Source: an uncultured Oscillospiraceae bacterium
GTDB lineage: Bacteria > Bacillota > Clostridia > Oscillospirales > Ruminococcaceae
Reading direction: 5' to 3'
Length of the DNA stretch: 64,000 nt
NCBI GenBank assembly: GCA_934465295.1
Contig: CAKSKU010000014.1
Span: forward strand, 1-64,000
Shown here: one piece after another, positions 33,423 through 42,095 of the stretch
Layout of the letters: the number at the start of each line of letters is the position of its first letter
How positions within the stretch are numbered: position 1 is the first letter of the stretch
Notes under the pieces: generated by a model
What the model was told of the DNA's origin: nothing
The model's input: the letters and a program-made list of their open reading frames with translations, nothing else
Database searches by the model: none
Position numbers and translations under genes: made by a program

Positions 33423-36167
33423 TTATTCCTCAAATCTTTTTTTCAGCAAAGCAGCCTTTTCTGCCGCATTGTCATATTCAAAATCATCTGCTTCAGCCTT
33501 TATCCCGTCAAAATACGGCTTTAAAGACTTTCCGCCGACCGCATACTGCGAAGCTTCTTCGCATACAGCCGATATCTCGTCCATATCGAATGATTCACAG
33601 GCGGAAATGACCCTTTCGGCAAATTTGACAGCCTCCGCAGCCGTTATTTCAGTGAGCGGGACCGCTTCATTCGGCTCGTCCGCACCGTTTTCATCAAGGT
33701 GAAGATAGCTTCTGCCAAGCTCGGCTACTTTTTGATACAATTCAAGCATCGCACCGTTCTTTTCCTCGATAAGACCGTAGTTTTCGCTTTTTGCCGCAAG
33801 CTCCAGCTCCTTTGCAAGCTCGGAGAGCGGCTTTGAACCGACCGTGAGCGAGGTGCTTTTGAGTGCGTGGACTTCAATGATGTAGTTTTTCCACGATTTC
33901 TCATCAAAAAGGCTCTGTATGCGGCGGTTTTCGTCGGGAGCTTTGCGGACATACATTCCAAGTATATCCTTATAGGCTTCGGCATCGCCGCCCGTGTAGG
34001 CAAGCCCAAGCTCAGGTGAGAGCAGCTTTGCTTCATTGGCGGCTGTGTAGGGCTTTTCCGCATTGCTCGGGGGCTGTTCGGTCGGAACGGTCATAAGCTC
34101 CTTTGGCAGCCACATTCTCAGCACACGGTCAAGAGCCGAAAGCTCTATCGGCTTTGCGATAAAATCATCAAATCCCGACTCGATATATATATCCCTCACG
34201 CCGTTAACAGCATTCGCCGTCAGCGCAACGATCGGCAGATTCTTATAGTATCGTCCCTCCATGCTCCGTATTTCTTTGACAGCTTCAATGCCGTCCATTT
34301 CGGGCATCATGTGATCCATAAATACGATGTCGAAGTCCTTTGAGCGGAGCATAGAGATAGCCGCCCTGCCGCTTTCCGCAGTAAGCACCTGCATACAGTA
34401 TGGGCGCATAAGTCCCACTGCGACCTTAAGGTTGATAATGTTATCGTCAACAACGAGAACTCTTGCCTTCGGCGCAATGAAGCGTATAGCCGAAGCTCTG
34501 CGTTCGCTCATGCCTGCGGCTGCCTTTTCATTGTTGAATACCGAGGCGGCTGTGATGGCGCAGAAAGGCTTGTAAACGCATTTCAGCTTCGAGGGAACGG
34601 CAACGGCGCACAGCCTGTCCTGAACAACGATGATATCCGTGCTTTCGGACAATTCCTCAAAGAACGAGCGGGCTTCGGCATATTCCTCTCTGCCGATAAA
34701 AATATGGGTGTATTTTTTTTCCGAGACCGCCCGTTTGAGTGTCTGTAAAGAGTCGAAAAGCTCAAAATCAGCGTCAAGCTCCGTTTTCAGCTCGGAAATG
34801 AGCGAGTAGTATTCCTCCGATACCCTCGGAGTATAAAGCTTGTCCATATCGATAAAGAACGCTGCGTGAATTTTTTCGGGGTCTTTTATGGTAATGAAAG
34901 GATGTCCGTCCGAGACCTCGAGTGGAACAACGAAGCGGAACTCCGAACCGACGCCGACTTTGCTCGAAACGTTGATAAAGCCGCCCATAGCGTCAATTAA
35001 CCTGCGTGAGATGGCAAGTCCGAGACCTGTTCCCTCAACTGAGCGGTTCTTCTTCGTATCGATCTGCTGGAAGCTGCTGAAAAGCTTCTCCAGACCCTCA
35101 GGCGAAATTCCTATGCCCGTATCGGTGACGGAAACGGAAAGATTTATCCCGTATTCGTGCCTTGTCTGCGAAACACGAATGATAACGCAGCCCTTTTCGG
35201 TGAATTTTATCGCATTCGTGACAAGGTTTATTATCACCTGGCGAATGCGCAGTTCATCCCCGACAAGACCCGTCGGAAGATCGGTGGCGCATCTTACGAT
35301 AAGCTCTATCGGCTTGTCTCCCTTTCGTGTGAGCGCAAGGTTTATAACATCGTTGAGCGTTGAAGCAATGTTGAACTCCTCGGAGATGAACTCCATTTTT
35401 CCCGATTCGATCTTGGAGAAATCGAGGATATCGTTTATTATCGCAAGCAGGCTGCGTCCCGAATTCTGTATGTTGAAGCAGTAGTCCCTGACGGTCGCAC
35501 TGATATCATTTTCACGGAGGATAAGCTCGCACATTCCGACGATCGCATTCATCGGCGTGCGTATCTCATGGCTCATATTTGCGAGAAAATCGCCCTTTGC
35601 GCTGCTTGCCTGACGTGCGATCTCAAGCAGCGCCGCCTGCTTCTTCCTTGACTTGAAAAGAGTGTAGTTTATGTAGAGACAGACCAGCGTGTCAAAGAAA
35701 TAAACTATCGGAAATCGCATAAGATATGTCTCGGAATAAGCATAGCCAAGCTCATGCAGCGGCGACCACATATATACAGCGAGAAAGATACCGAGCAGCA
35801 GACAGAACCCTCCGCCGTAAAAAAGCTTGTAGAATACAATGCCTATCGGCGGAACGAGCAGCAGCCACACTATGCTGAAGCCCTCTTCACCGCCCGTTAT
35901 GATGAAAAATACCATCATCGAACCGATCGTTGTAAGAGTGCTGATGCTCAGAAATGGGAAGCTCTTTGTTTTTCTGTAAATGAAAAAATTCAGCACATAC
36001 CATACGCCCAGAGCACCCGTGATATGCGCCATCAGCACCGAATGAGTGATTATATTGACAGCACACATAAAAAGGCTCACAAAGCCGACCGTTATAACTA
36101 TAAGACCGACCGTCCGTGTGTCGGTGGTCTCGGCGTCCTTTTTAAGCTCCTTTAAAAAATCAAGCAT
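33423..36167 (-). CDS. Hybrid sensor histidine kinase with receiver and Hpt domains
   Basis: This 914-residue protein has about six membrane helices (20-170) without a large extracellular sensor, then a dimerisation domain with His200 in FLANMSHEIRTPMNAIVG. An ATPase domain follows (NLVTNAIKFTEKG, DTGIGISPEGLEKLF, GTGLGLAISRRL), then a degenerate receiver-like region (about 430-540). A true receiver comes next (VLVVDDN, FMDHMMPEMDG), then an Hpt domain (EVHALKSTS). An extra helical C-terminus (about 830-914) is not recognised. This is a multistep phosphorelay protein of the BarA type. Its target may be the receiver at 32167. Confidence 0.92.
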   Translation of the reverse strand: MLDFLKELKKDAETTDTRTVGLIVITVGFVSLFMCAVNIITHSVLMAHITGALGVWYVLNFFIYRKTKSFPFLSISTLTTIGSMMVFFIITGGEEGFSIVWLLLVPPIGIVFYKLFYGGGFCLLLGIFLAVYMWSPLHELGYAYSETYLMRFPIVYFFDTLVCLYINYTLFKSRKKQAALLEIARQASSAKGDFLANMSHEIRTPMNAIVGMCELILRENDISATVRDYCFNIQNSGRSLLAIINDILDFSKIESGKMEFISEEFNIASTLNDVINLALTRKGDKPIELIVRCATDLPTGLVGDELRIRQVIINLVTNAIKFTEKGCVIIRVSQTRHEYGINLSVSVTDTGIGISPEGLEKLFSSFQQIDTKKNRSVEGTGLGLAISRRLIDAMGGFINVSSKVGVGSEFRFVVPLEVSDGHPFITIKDPEKIHAAFFIDMDKLYTPRVSEEYYSLISELKTELDADFELFDSLQTLKRAVSEKKYTHIFIGREEYAEARSFFEELSESTDIIVVQDRLCAVAVPSKLKCVYKPFCAITAASVFNNEKAAAGMSERRASAIRFIAPKARVLVVDDNIINLKVAVGLMRPYCMQVLTAESGRAAISMLRSKDFDIVFMDHMMPEMDGIEAVKEIRSMEGRYYKNLPIVALTANAVNGVRDIYIESGFDDFIAKPIELSALDRVLRMWLPKELMTVPTEQPPSNAEKPYTAANEAKLLSPELGLAYTGGDAEAYKDILGMYVRKAPDENRRIQSLFDEKSWKNYIIEVHALKSTSLTVGSKPLSELAKELELAAKSENYGLIEEKNGAMLELYQKVAELGRSYLHLDENGADEPNEAVPLTEITAAEAVKFAERVISACESFDMDEISAVCEEASQYAVGGKSLKPYFDGIKAEADDFEYDNAAEKAALLKKRFEE

Positions 36168-36224
36168 TATATACCCTCTATCTGTAATATAGAAGCCGCC
36201 CGTCCGAACAGCCTCTTACATTAG

Positions 36225-36253
36225 ATTATAATATTTTTTTACTAAAGTGTCAA
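36225..36253 (-). promoter_or_regulatory. Sigma-A promoter of the hybrid kinase operon
   Basis: On the minus strand: TTGACA (36253-36248), a 17-base spacer and TATAAT (36230-36225), both perfect matches. The start point is about 50 bases upstream of the kinase ATG. Confidence 0.85.
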
Positions 36254-36375
36254 CAAAAATAAAATTTTCGGATATTTTGAAAAATTGTTTGTAACTGTTC
36301 AACAAAATAGTTTGGGCGTTTTAGTACAATTTATGCATACCTTTTTGTCGAAATTTCTCTATTAATAATAGTATA

Positions 36376-36477
36376 ATACTAATTTTTAATCAAAGTGTAG
36401 ACAAAAAATCGGCGCAAAAGCCATATATGCGAGCTTTTGCTTGATTTTTTGTACACTTTCAGTTTAAAAATTAGTAT
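36376..36477. repeat. Long imperfect hairpin element (about 102 bp)
   Basis: Outer arms ATACTAATTTTTAA (36376-36389) and TTAAAAATTAGTAT (36464-36477) are perfect. Inner blocks AAGTGTA/TACACTT, ACAAAAAATC/GATTTTTTGT and GCAAAAGC/GCTTTTGC also pair. The size and near-perfect fold suggest a small non-autonomous mobile hairpin. It lies in the 361-base gap between the kinase and the cupin gene and shares its core with the hairpin at 391-467. Confidence 0.65.
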
Positions 36478-36483
36478 AAAAAA

Positions 36484-36512
36484 TCACCGCACAAAGCTGC
36501 TCTGTGCGGTGA
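36484..36512 (-). terminator. Terminator of the cupin gene
   Basis: TCACCGCACA (36484-36493) and TGTGCGGTGA (36503-36512) pair perfectly. On the minus strand a T-run follows directly. Confidence 0.9.
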
Positions 36513-36528
36513 TAAAGTTTGCATAATA

Positions 36529-36852
36529 TCAGTAGGAAACGATGAGCTGCATCTTGAAGCACTCCTCGCCGTAAACAGCGTGGGGGATATCCTTCGGCAT
36601 AATGAGCGTCTCGCCCGCTTCAAGATAGAAAATCTCGCCGCCGACGGTGAATCTGCCCTTGCCTTCGAGGACTGTTACCATAGCGTCACCCGATGCTGCG
36701 TGTGTGGAGATCTCCTCGCCCTTGTCGAATGAGAACAAGGTCATGCTCACAAGCTCGTTCTGAACGAGGGTCTTGCTGACGACCTGACCGCTCTGATATT
36801 CGACCTGATCCTTAAGAGCTATTTTTTCCTGCTTTGCAATATTTTTATACAT
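36529..36852 (-). CDS. Cupin-domain protein
   Basis: This 107-residue single cupin barrel has motif 1 around GEEISTHAASGDAMVTVLEG and motif 2 around LEAGETLIMPKDIPHAV, supplying His ligands for a metal. The common partner residues are partly replaced, so metal binding is probable but not certain. Proteins of this size and pattern are often annotated as cupin of unknown function. It is monocistronic, with its own promoter and terminator. GGGAGGAA precedes the ATG on the minus strand. Confidence 0.85.
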   Translation of the reverse strand: MYKNIAKQEKIALKDQVEYQSGQVVSKTLVQNELVSMTLFSFDKGEEISTHAASGDAMVTVLEGKGRFTVGGEIFYLEAGETLIMPKDIPHAVYGEECFKMQLIVSY

Positions 36853-36940
36853 TTTTATTCCTCCCGAAAAAAGCTATATAATATAGTATGTTTTTCATGC
36901 CGTTTTATTCAGTCTGTGAGCGTTATTTCACATCGATTTT

Positions 36941-36968
36941 ATTGTATCTTTTTGTCGGGCTTTGTCAA
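36941..36968 (-). promoter_or_regulatory. Sigma-A promoter of the cupin gene
   Basis: On the minus strand: TTGACA (36968-36963), a 16-base spacer and TACAAT (36946-36941). The leader includes a CTATAT/ATATAG palindrome near 36872-36885. Confidence 0.7.
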
Positions 36969-36970
36969 GC

Positions 36971-37017
36971 TCGGGCGGAAAAAAACTTAGGTAAATGGCT
37001 GTTTACGCCCGATTTTT
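36971..37017 (+). terminator. Terminator-like hairpin in the long gap before the 3D gene
   Basis: TCGGGCG (36971-36977) and CGCCCGA (37006-37012) enclose GTAAA/TTTAC, then TTTTT. It looks like a plus-strand intrinsic terminator, though no plus-strand gene ends just upstream. It may be a leader attenuator or may isolate divergent units. I see no riboswitch class in 37018-37330, which is AT-rich. Confidence 0.4.
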
Positions 37018-37341
37018 CGCCAGGATCAAGGAAAAATCCAATTTTACCTTTTGACTAATAGGTGTGGAGAAGGTTAAGGTATTTTTGTGAATTGCTACAA
37101 ATCATACTCCAAAATTATAAACTTTTGATTTAAATTTGTCGACTTGCATAACATATTTTGGGATGTAAACCATAATTTGGCGTTACATAAAATTTTTTTA
37201 AGGCAGGTTTAGAGAGTTTGCATAAAGCTTTTTGGAACATTATCCCATAAATCTCCCTAATTCAGCCTTTAGCAAGCCCGTTTGAGGGGGGCGAAATCGT
37301 CTGTTTTGTGCATATTAAACAAAAAAGAGGTTCAAATAAAT

Positions 37342-37370
37342 TTGACAAACGGCTATTTTGATTTTATAAT
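37342..37370 (+). promoter_or_regulatory. Sigma-A promoter of the G5/3D gene
   Basis: TTGACA (37342-37347), a 17-base spacer and TATAAT (37365-37370), a perfect consensus promoter about 100 bases before the ATG. Confidence 0.9.
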
Positions 37371-37471
37371 AGCTAAAGTCGCTTAAAGATTACAAATGGG
37401 TTACAAATATTTAATTTCGGAAAAGACATAACGTGACCCAACAAGATCAAAGCAATCAAAAAGGAGATTTT

Positions 37472-38464
37472 ATGAGCAGACCTATTAAACTACCGTTAAA
37501 AAGCTTGCAGGATGTAAAAAAACATAAAATTGTTTCAATTGCTACTGCTGCTGCAGCCGGAATCGTAATTCTTCTGCTGGTTATTTTCGGAGCTGTCGGA
37601 AAGAACAGCGAACCTGTTTTTGAAGCAGACATCGTGAACGCATCACGCATGGGCGAGAAAACGATCACGGTGAACCCCAACCCATACTGCAAGGTCAATA
37701 TCTTTGCCGACGGAAACAATTATGTTGTAAGAGCAAAGGGAAGTGTTGCCGACGCTATCGACGCAGCAGGCATTGAGGTCGATGACAACGACCTTATCAA
37801 TGTCGGACTTTCCGAACCGCTCAACGCAAGCACAAATATCGTTATCAACCGTGTTGAATATGTTACCGAGGTCAAGCTTGAAGCTATCGAATATGCAACC
37901 GAATACAAGGAGGACGACAGCTACGTTATCGGCTTCTCCAAGGTTCTCGTTGACGGCGAAGAGGGCGAACTCGCAAAGACAATATGCCATACCTACGTTG
38001 ACGGAAAGCTCGCAAGCTCGGACATCGTAAGCACGGAAGTCACCGAAGAACCCGTTGACGAGGTCATCGTTCAGGGTACAGCCGAGGTAAATCCGATAGC
38101 TGCAATGAGCATTTCACAGCTCGACGTTCCCGAATACCTTGCACTCGATGAAAACGGCGTTCCCACATCCTATTCAAACGTCCTTACAGGCAAATCCTGC
38201 GCATACAGCGCAAATCCCTCCGCAAAGACAGCCTCCGGCAGACAGGTCAAGGTCGGCTATGTTGCCGTTGACCCGTCCATAATCCCATACGGAACGGAGC
38301 TTTACATCGTTTCGACCGACGGAAAATACGTCTACGGCTACGCTGTTGCGGCCGATACGGGAACAGCGCTTCTTGATGGACGGATCCTCGTTGACCTCTT
38401 TATGGAAAGCTATGACGCAAGCTGTGACTGGGGCGCAAAGCAGGTCAATATTTACATTCTGTAA
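37472..38464 (+). CDS. G5- and 3D-domain cell-wall protein
   Basis: This 330-residue secreted or membrane-anchored protein has a cytoplasmic start (1-19), a membrane helix (20-42) and a ubiquitin-like DUF348 domain (about 58-115). A G5 domain (about 120-205) and a C-terminal 3D domain (about 235-330) follow. The 3D domain shows the three Asp motifs in VDPSIIPYG, VAADTG and GRILVDLF. This is the YabE/YocH/Rpf-like architecture of peptidoglycan-remodelling proteins, with 3D acting as a lytic transglycosylase-like fold. ATG 37472 is chosen over GTG 37433 because AAGGAG precedes it. Confidence 0.88.
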   Translation: MSRPIKLPLKSLQDVKKHKIVSIATAAAAGIVILLLVIFGAVGKNSEPVFEADIVNASRMGEKTITVNPNPYCKVNIFADGNNYVVRAKGSVADAIDAAGIEVDDNDLINVGLSEPLNASTNIVINRVEYVTEVKLEAIEYATEYKEDDSYVIGFSKVLVDGEEGELAKTICHTYVDGKLASSDIVSTEVTEEPVDEVIVQGTAEVNPIAAMSISQLDVPEYLALDENGVPTSYSNVLTGKSCAYSANPSAKTASGRQVKVGYVAVDPSIIPYGTELYIVSTDGKYVYGYAVAADTGTALLDGRILVDLFMESYDASCDWGAKQVNIYIL

Positions 38465-38495
38465 AAAAATATAAAGATATACAAAACGGAAAAGT

Positions 38496-38530
38496 GTTCC
38501 CTCTGCTCTCGGGCAGGGGGAACTTCGTTT
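38496..38530 (+). terminator. Terminator after the G5/3D gene
   Basis: GTTCCCTCTGC (38496-38506) and GCAGGGGGAAC (38513-38523) pair with one G-T mismatch, followed by a T-rich tail. Confidence 0.7.
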
Positions 38531-38553
38531 TGTCAGAGCTATTAGATGAGAGC

Positions 38554-38868
38554 TGCACAAAATTAAAGTTTACGTCCACGCTTTTCAAAGGGTGGCAGGG
38601 GTCAAGGGGACAGCGTCCCTTGTCGCACTCCGCAGAGTGCGAAACTCCCCAAACTAACAGCATAAAGCTTGCCGCAATAGTGAAATATCTGTAAGTTAAA
38701 AGGCGCAATTCACATTAAAAAAGGTAAAACAGAACGTGATAAATCGGTCTGTAAACCTATAAAATGTGAATTGCGCTTATTCTTTATGTTCGGAACAACT
38801 ATCCTCGGCAAATAAATGTGAGGAGCAGAGCGACGGGCATTTATTGCCGACGGGATATTGAATGACGG
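38554..38868 (-). repeat. Half copy (B) of the composite intergenic repeat
   Basis: Starts TGCACAAAATTAAAGTTTACG, then a GGGTGGCAGGGGTCAAGGGG tract, hairpin CGCACTC/GAGTGCG, large stem GGCGCAATTCACA/TGTGAATTGCGC (about 38703-38778), and the ATTTATTGCCGA end. It matches the left half of the full copy at 54724-55510. No coding potential. The rest of the gap (38869-38980) is AT-rich. Confidence 0.8.
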
Positions 38869-38980
38869 TTTTTCTTTTAGCAATCAAGTCATAAAATCTT
38901 TTTTGACAGTCTTATAAAATTACTTTTAGTAATATTATATTTAAAATAAACAATACGTATTTAATTTAGCACCTTGCTGC

Positions 38981-39009
38981 TTGACAAAACTCGGTTCGTG
39001 TGGTATATT
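38981..39009 (+). promoter_or_regulatory. Sigma-A promoter of the nitroreductase gene
   Basis: TTGACA (38981-38986), a 17-base spacer and TATATT (39004-39009), about 38 bases before the ATG. Confidence 0.85.
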
Positions 39010-39047
39010 TATGGCATACAGTTTTCTTGAAAAGGAGCGTACTTATT

Positions 39048-39587
39048 ATGGAATTTAAAGAACTTATAGAAGCAAGAAGAAGCATCAGAGCTTACGCCGA
39101 AAACGTGACCGTTACTGCGGACGATATAAAATCGATGATAAGCGCCGCACAGCAGGCTCCGTCGTGGAAAAATTCACAGACGGGAAGATATTACGCTGTT
39201 ATCTCGCCCGAAATGATCGCAAAGGTGCAGAGCGAATGTCTGCCCGAGTTCAATCAAAACAATTCCAGAAATGCAGGTGCGCTCATCGTTGCGGCTTATG
39301 TTGCCAACCGTTCGGGCTTTGACCGTGACGGCAATCCCACGAACGAGTGCGGAAACGAATGGGGCGCTTACGACCTCGGACTTCAGAATCAGAACCTTAT
39401 CCTTGCCGCAAGGGACAGCGGCTTTGACACGCTCATTATGGGTATCCGCAATGCGGAAAAGCTCTGCGAAATGCTCGGTATCCCCGAAGATCAGCACGTT
39501 ATGTCGGTAATTGCAGTCGGTAAGAGAGCCGCTGAGCCGCAGAAGCCTGTAAGAAAGAATACCGAAGATATAGTGAAAATGTTCTGA
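39048..39587 (+). CDS. Nitroreductase-family flavoprotein
   Basis: This 179-residue FMN-dependent NAD(P)H oxidoreductase of the nitroreductase fold has the family start ELIEARRSIRAY, the AAQQAPSWKNSQTGRYY segment, and the dimer-contact region near GAYDLGLQNQNLILAA. It ends with the VIAVGKRA strand. The substrate (nitro compounds, quinones, flavin) cannot be told from sequence. ATG 39048 behind AAAAGGAG is preferred to an upstream in-frame start. It is monocistronic with its own promoter, and a perfect NrdR-type palindrome begins 6 bases after its stop. Confidence 0.9.
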   Translation: MEFKELIEARRSIRAYAENVTVTADDIKSMISAAQQAPSWKNSQTGRYYAVISPEMIAKVQSECLPEFNQNNSRNAGALIVAAYVANRSGFDRDGNPTNECGNEWGAYDLGLQNQNLILAARDSGFDTLIMGIRNAEKLCEMLGIPEDQHVMSVIAVGKRAAEPQKPVRKNTEDIVKMF

Positions 39588-39592
39588 CCTTG

Positions 39593-39608
39593 ACACTATA
39601 TATAGTGT
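39593..39608. promoter_or_regulatory. Perfect NrdR-box-like palindrome (isolated)
   Basis: ACACTATATATAGTGT is an exact 16-base palindrome and a full match to the NrdR-box consensus as I know it. It lies between the nitroreductase stop and its terminator, about 167 bases upstream of the tandem boxes at the nrdD promoter, so its role is unclear. Confidence 0.75.
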
Positions 39609-39616
39609 TAACACAT

Positions 39617-39658
39617 AAAAAGAGCCGTTCCGTCAAGCCTTTCGGAGCGGCTCTTTTT
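39617..39658. terminator. Bidirectional terminator after the nitroreductase gene
   Basis: AAAAAGAGCCGTTCCG and CGGAGCGGCTCTTTTT pair with one G-T, giving a strong hairpin with A- and T-runs on its sides. Confidence 0.92.
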
Positions 39659-39732
39659 GTCAATCCGCAATATCGACAAAAAAGATATTGGAAATTCATA
39701 AAAAACGCCGACCATGAAAATATGTAACTCCC

Positions 39733-39807
39733 TTGTTTTTAATTATGAACTGTGATATAATTCAATATATGGTGCTCGAAAATAAAATATTTTACAATAT
39801 ATAGTGT
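39733..39807 (+). promoter_or_regulatory. nrdD promoter with tandem NrdR boxes
   Basis: Promoter TTGTTT (39733-39738), a 17-base spacer and TATAAT (39756-39761). NrdR-like boxes at 39760-39775 (ATTCAATATATGGTGC) and 39792-39807 (TTACAATATATAGTGT) have starts 32 bases apart, three helical turns, the usual arrangement for this ATP/dATP-sensing repressor. The first box overlaps the -10 and start site, so bound NrdR should block transcription. Confidence 0.8.
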
Positions 39808-39920
39808 ACCGGTAGGCGTTAAACGTTTGATATTTACTGTAAGTTTAATAAATTTGATAGAAAGCCGATAAACAGCTCGGCGAAAAAGAATGAAAAGGCA
39901 ATGAACAGGGAGGGCCAAAA

Positions 39921-42095
39921 ATGAAGATCATCAAAAGAAACGGAGCGGAAGAGATTTTTGACATCAACAAGGTCGTGAATGCTATCGCCAAGGCTAACAA
40001 TGCAGGTGATAAGAACGAGCTTACCGAGGGTCAGATCGCAGACATCGCCGACTATATCGAATATAAGTGCGGCAAGGTTGGAAGAGCCGTTTCTGTTGAG
40101 GAAATTCAGGATATGGTCGAGAGCCAGATCATGGCAAAGGGCGCATTCGATGTTGCCCGCCGCTATGTAAGATACCGTTACACCCGTTCGCTCGTTCGTA
40201 AGGCAAACACCACAGACGACCGCATACTCACTCTCCTCGAATGCAACAACGAGGAAGTTATGCAGGAAAATTCCAACAAGAACCCCGTTGTCAACAGCGT
40301 CCAGCGTGACTATATGGCAGGCGAGGTAAGCCGTGATATCACGAACCGTCTGCTCCTGCCGCACGATATCGTCGAAGCTGACAAGCAGGGCATCATACAC
40401 TTCCACGACTCCGATTATTTCGCACAGCATATGCATAACTGCGACCTCGTGAACCTTGAAGATATGCTCCAGAACGGCACTGTCATCAGCGAAACGCTCA
40501 TCGAAAAGCCGCACAGCTTCTCGACAGCCTGCAATATTGCAACGCAGATCATCGCACAGGTCGCTTCAAATCAGTACGGCGGTCAGAGCATAAGCCTTGC
40601 GCACCTTGCACCGTTCGTGCAGATCTCCCGTGACAAGATACACCGTGACGTTCTCGATGAGGTCAAGGCTCTCGGGGCAGAACCGAGCGAGACCAAAATT
40701 GCCGAGATCGTTGAAAAGCGTCTCCACAAGGAGATCGAAAAAGGCGTTCAGACTATCCAGTATCAGGTAGTGACCTTGATGACAACAAACGGTCAGGCTC
40801 CGTTCCTCACCGTGTTTATGTATCTTAACGAAGCCAAGAACGAAAACGAGAAGCAGGATCTTGCGCTCATCATCGAAGAAATGCTCCGTCAGCGCTATCA
40901 GGGCGTAAAGAACGAAGCGGGCGTGTGGATAACCCCTGCTTTCCCGAAGCTTATATATGTTCTCGAAAATGACAATGTTGACGAGGACAGCCCGTATTTC
41001 TACCTCACCGAGCTTGCCGCAAAATGCACGGCAAAGCGCCTTGTTCCCGACTATATCAGCGAAAAGGTAATGCTCCGGCTCAAGGTTGACAAGAACGGCG
41101 AGGGACACTGCTATACCTGCATGGGCTGCAGAAGCTTCCTCACACCTTATGTTGACGAAAACGGCAAGCCGAAGTATTACGGCAGATTCAATCAGGGCGT
41201 TGTAACTATCAACCTTGTTGACGTTGCGCTCTCCTCGGGCGGCGATATGGATAAATTCTGGAAGATATTCGATGACCGTCTTGACCTTTGCTACCGTGCG
41301 CTGATGTGCCGTCACGAAAGACTCAAAGGCACATTGTCCGATGCCGCACCTATCCTCTGGCAGTACGGCGCACTCGCAAGACTTAAAAAGGGCGAGCCTA
41401 TCGACAAGCTTCTCTACGGCGGATATTCCACCATTTCGCTCGGCTATGCAGGTCTTTGCGAATGTACAAGATATATGACGGGCAAGTCCCACACCGACCC
41501 CGAAGCTACACCGTTTGCACTTGAAGTTATGCAGCACATGAACGATGTCTGCGCAGAGTGGAAAAAGAAAGAGAACATCGACTTCTCGATCTACGGAACT
41601 CCGCTCGAAAGCACGACCTATAAATTCTCCAAGTGCCTGCAGAAGCGCTTCGGCATAATCAAGGGCGTAACGGACAAGAATTATATCACGAACAGCTATC
41701 ACGTTCACGTTACCGAGCAGATAGACGCTTTCACAAAGCTCAAATTTGAATCGCAGTTCCAGGCTCTCTCCCCGGGAGGAGCTATCAGCTATGTTGAAGT
41801 TCCGAATATGCAGAACAACATTCCTGCCGTTATAAAGATAATGAAGTTCATCTATGAAAACATTATGTATGCGGAGCTTAACACGAAGAGCGACTACTGC
41901 CAGGTATGCGGATATGACGGCGAGATAAAGATCGTCGAGGACGAGGACGGAAAACTCGTCTGGGAATGTCCGAACTGCAAAAACCGTGACCAGAACAAGC
42001 TCAACGTTGCCCGCCGCACCTGCGGTTATATCGGCACACAGTTCTGGAATCAGGGCAGAACGCAGGAGATAAAAGAAAGGGTACTCCATCTGTAA
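39921..42095 (+). CDS. nrdD: Anaerobic ribonucleoside-triphosphate reductase NrdD
   Basis: This 724-residue class III reductase makes dNTPs from NTPs without oxygen, using a glycyl radical. An N-terminal ATP-cone (about 1-95) gives allosteric control. The catalytic barrel follows, and the C-terminus has a zinc site (CQVC and CPNC) and the radical glycine Gly702 in RRTCGYIG. It is full length. GGGAGGG precedes the ATG. Its stop shares one base with the nrdG start, so the activase is translationally coupled. It points to an anaerobic lifestyle. Confidence 0.97.
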   Translation: MKIIKRNGAEEIFDINKVVNAIAKANNAGDKNELTEGQIADIADYIEYKCGKVGRAVSVEEIQDMVESQIMAKGAFDVARRYVRYRYTRSLVRKANTTDDRILTLLECNNEEVMQENSNKNPVVNSVQRDYMAGEVSRDITNRLLLPHDIVEADKQGIIHFHDSDYFAQHMHNCDLVNLEDMLQNGTVISETLIEKPHSFSTACNIATQIIAQVASNQYGGQSISLAHLAPFVQISRDKIHRDVLDEVKALGAEPSETKIAEIVEKRLHKEIEKGVQTIQYQVVTLMTTNGQAPFLTVFMYLNEAKNENEKQDLALIIEEMLRQRYQGVKNEAGVWITPAFPKLIYVLENDNVDEDSPYFYLTELAAKCTAKRLVPDYISEKVMLRLKVDKNGEGHCYTCMGCRSFLTPYVDENGKPKYYGRFNQGVVTINLVDVALSSGGDMDKFWKIFDDRLDLCYRALMCRHERLKGTLSDAAPILWQYGALARLKKGEPIDKLLYGGYSTISLGYAGLCECTRYMTGKSHTDPEATPFALEVMQHMNDVCAEWKKKENIDFSIYGTPLESTTYKFSKCLQKRFGIIKGVTDKNYITNSYHVHVTEQIDAFTKLKFESQFQALSPGGAISYVEVPNMQNNIPAVIKIMKFIYENIMYAELNTKSDYCQVCGYDGEIKIVEDEDGKLVWECPNCKNRDQNKLNVARRTCGYIGTQFWNQGRTQEIKERVLHL

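Noticed and set aside
36853..37471. ydaO-type cyclic di-AMP riboswitch before the G5/3D gene
   Set aside because: Such genes are frequent targets, but the conserved GGGGGA and AGGTAGGG-type segments are not found, and the strong promoter leaves only about 95 bases of leader.
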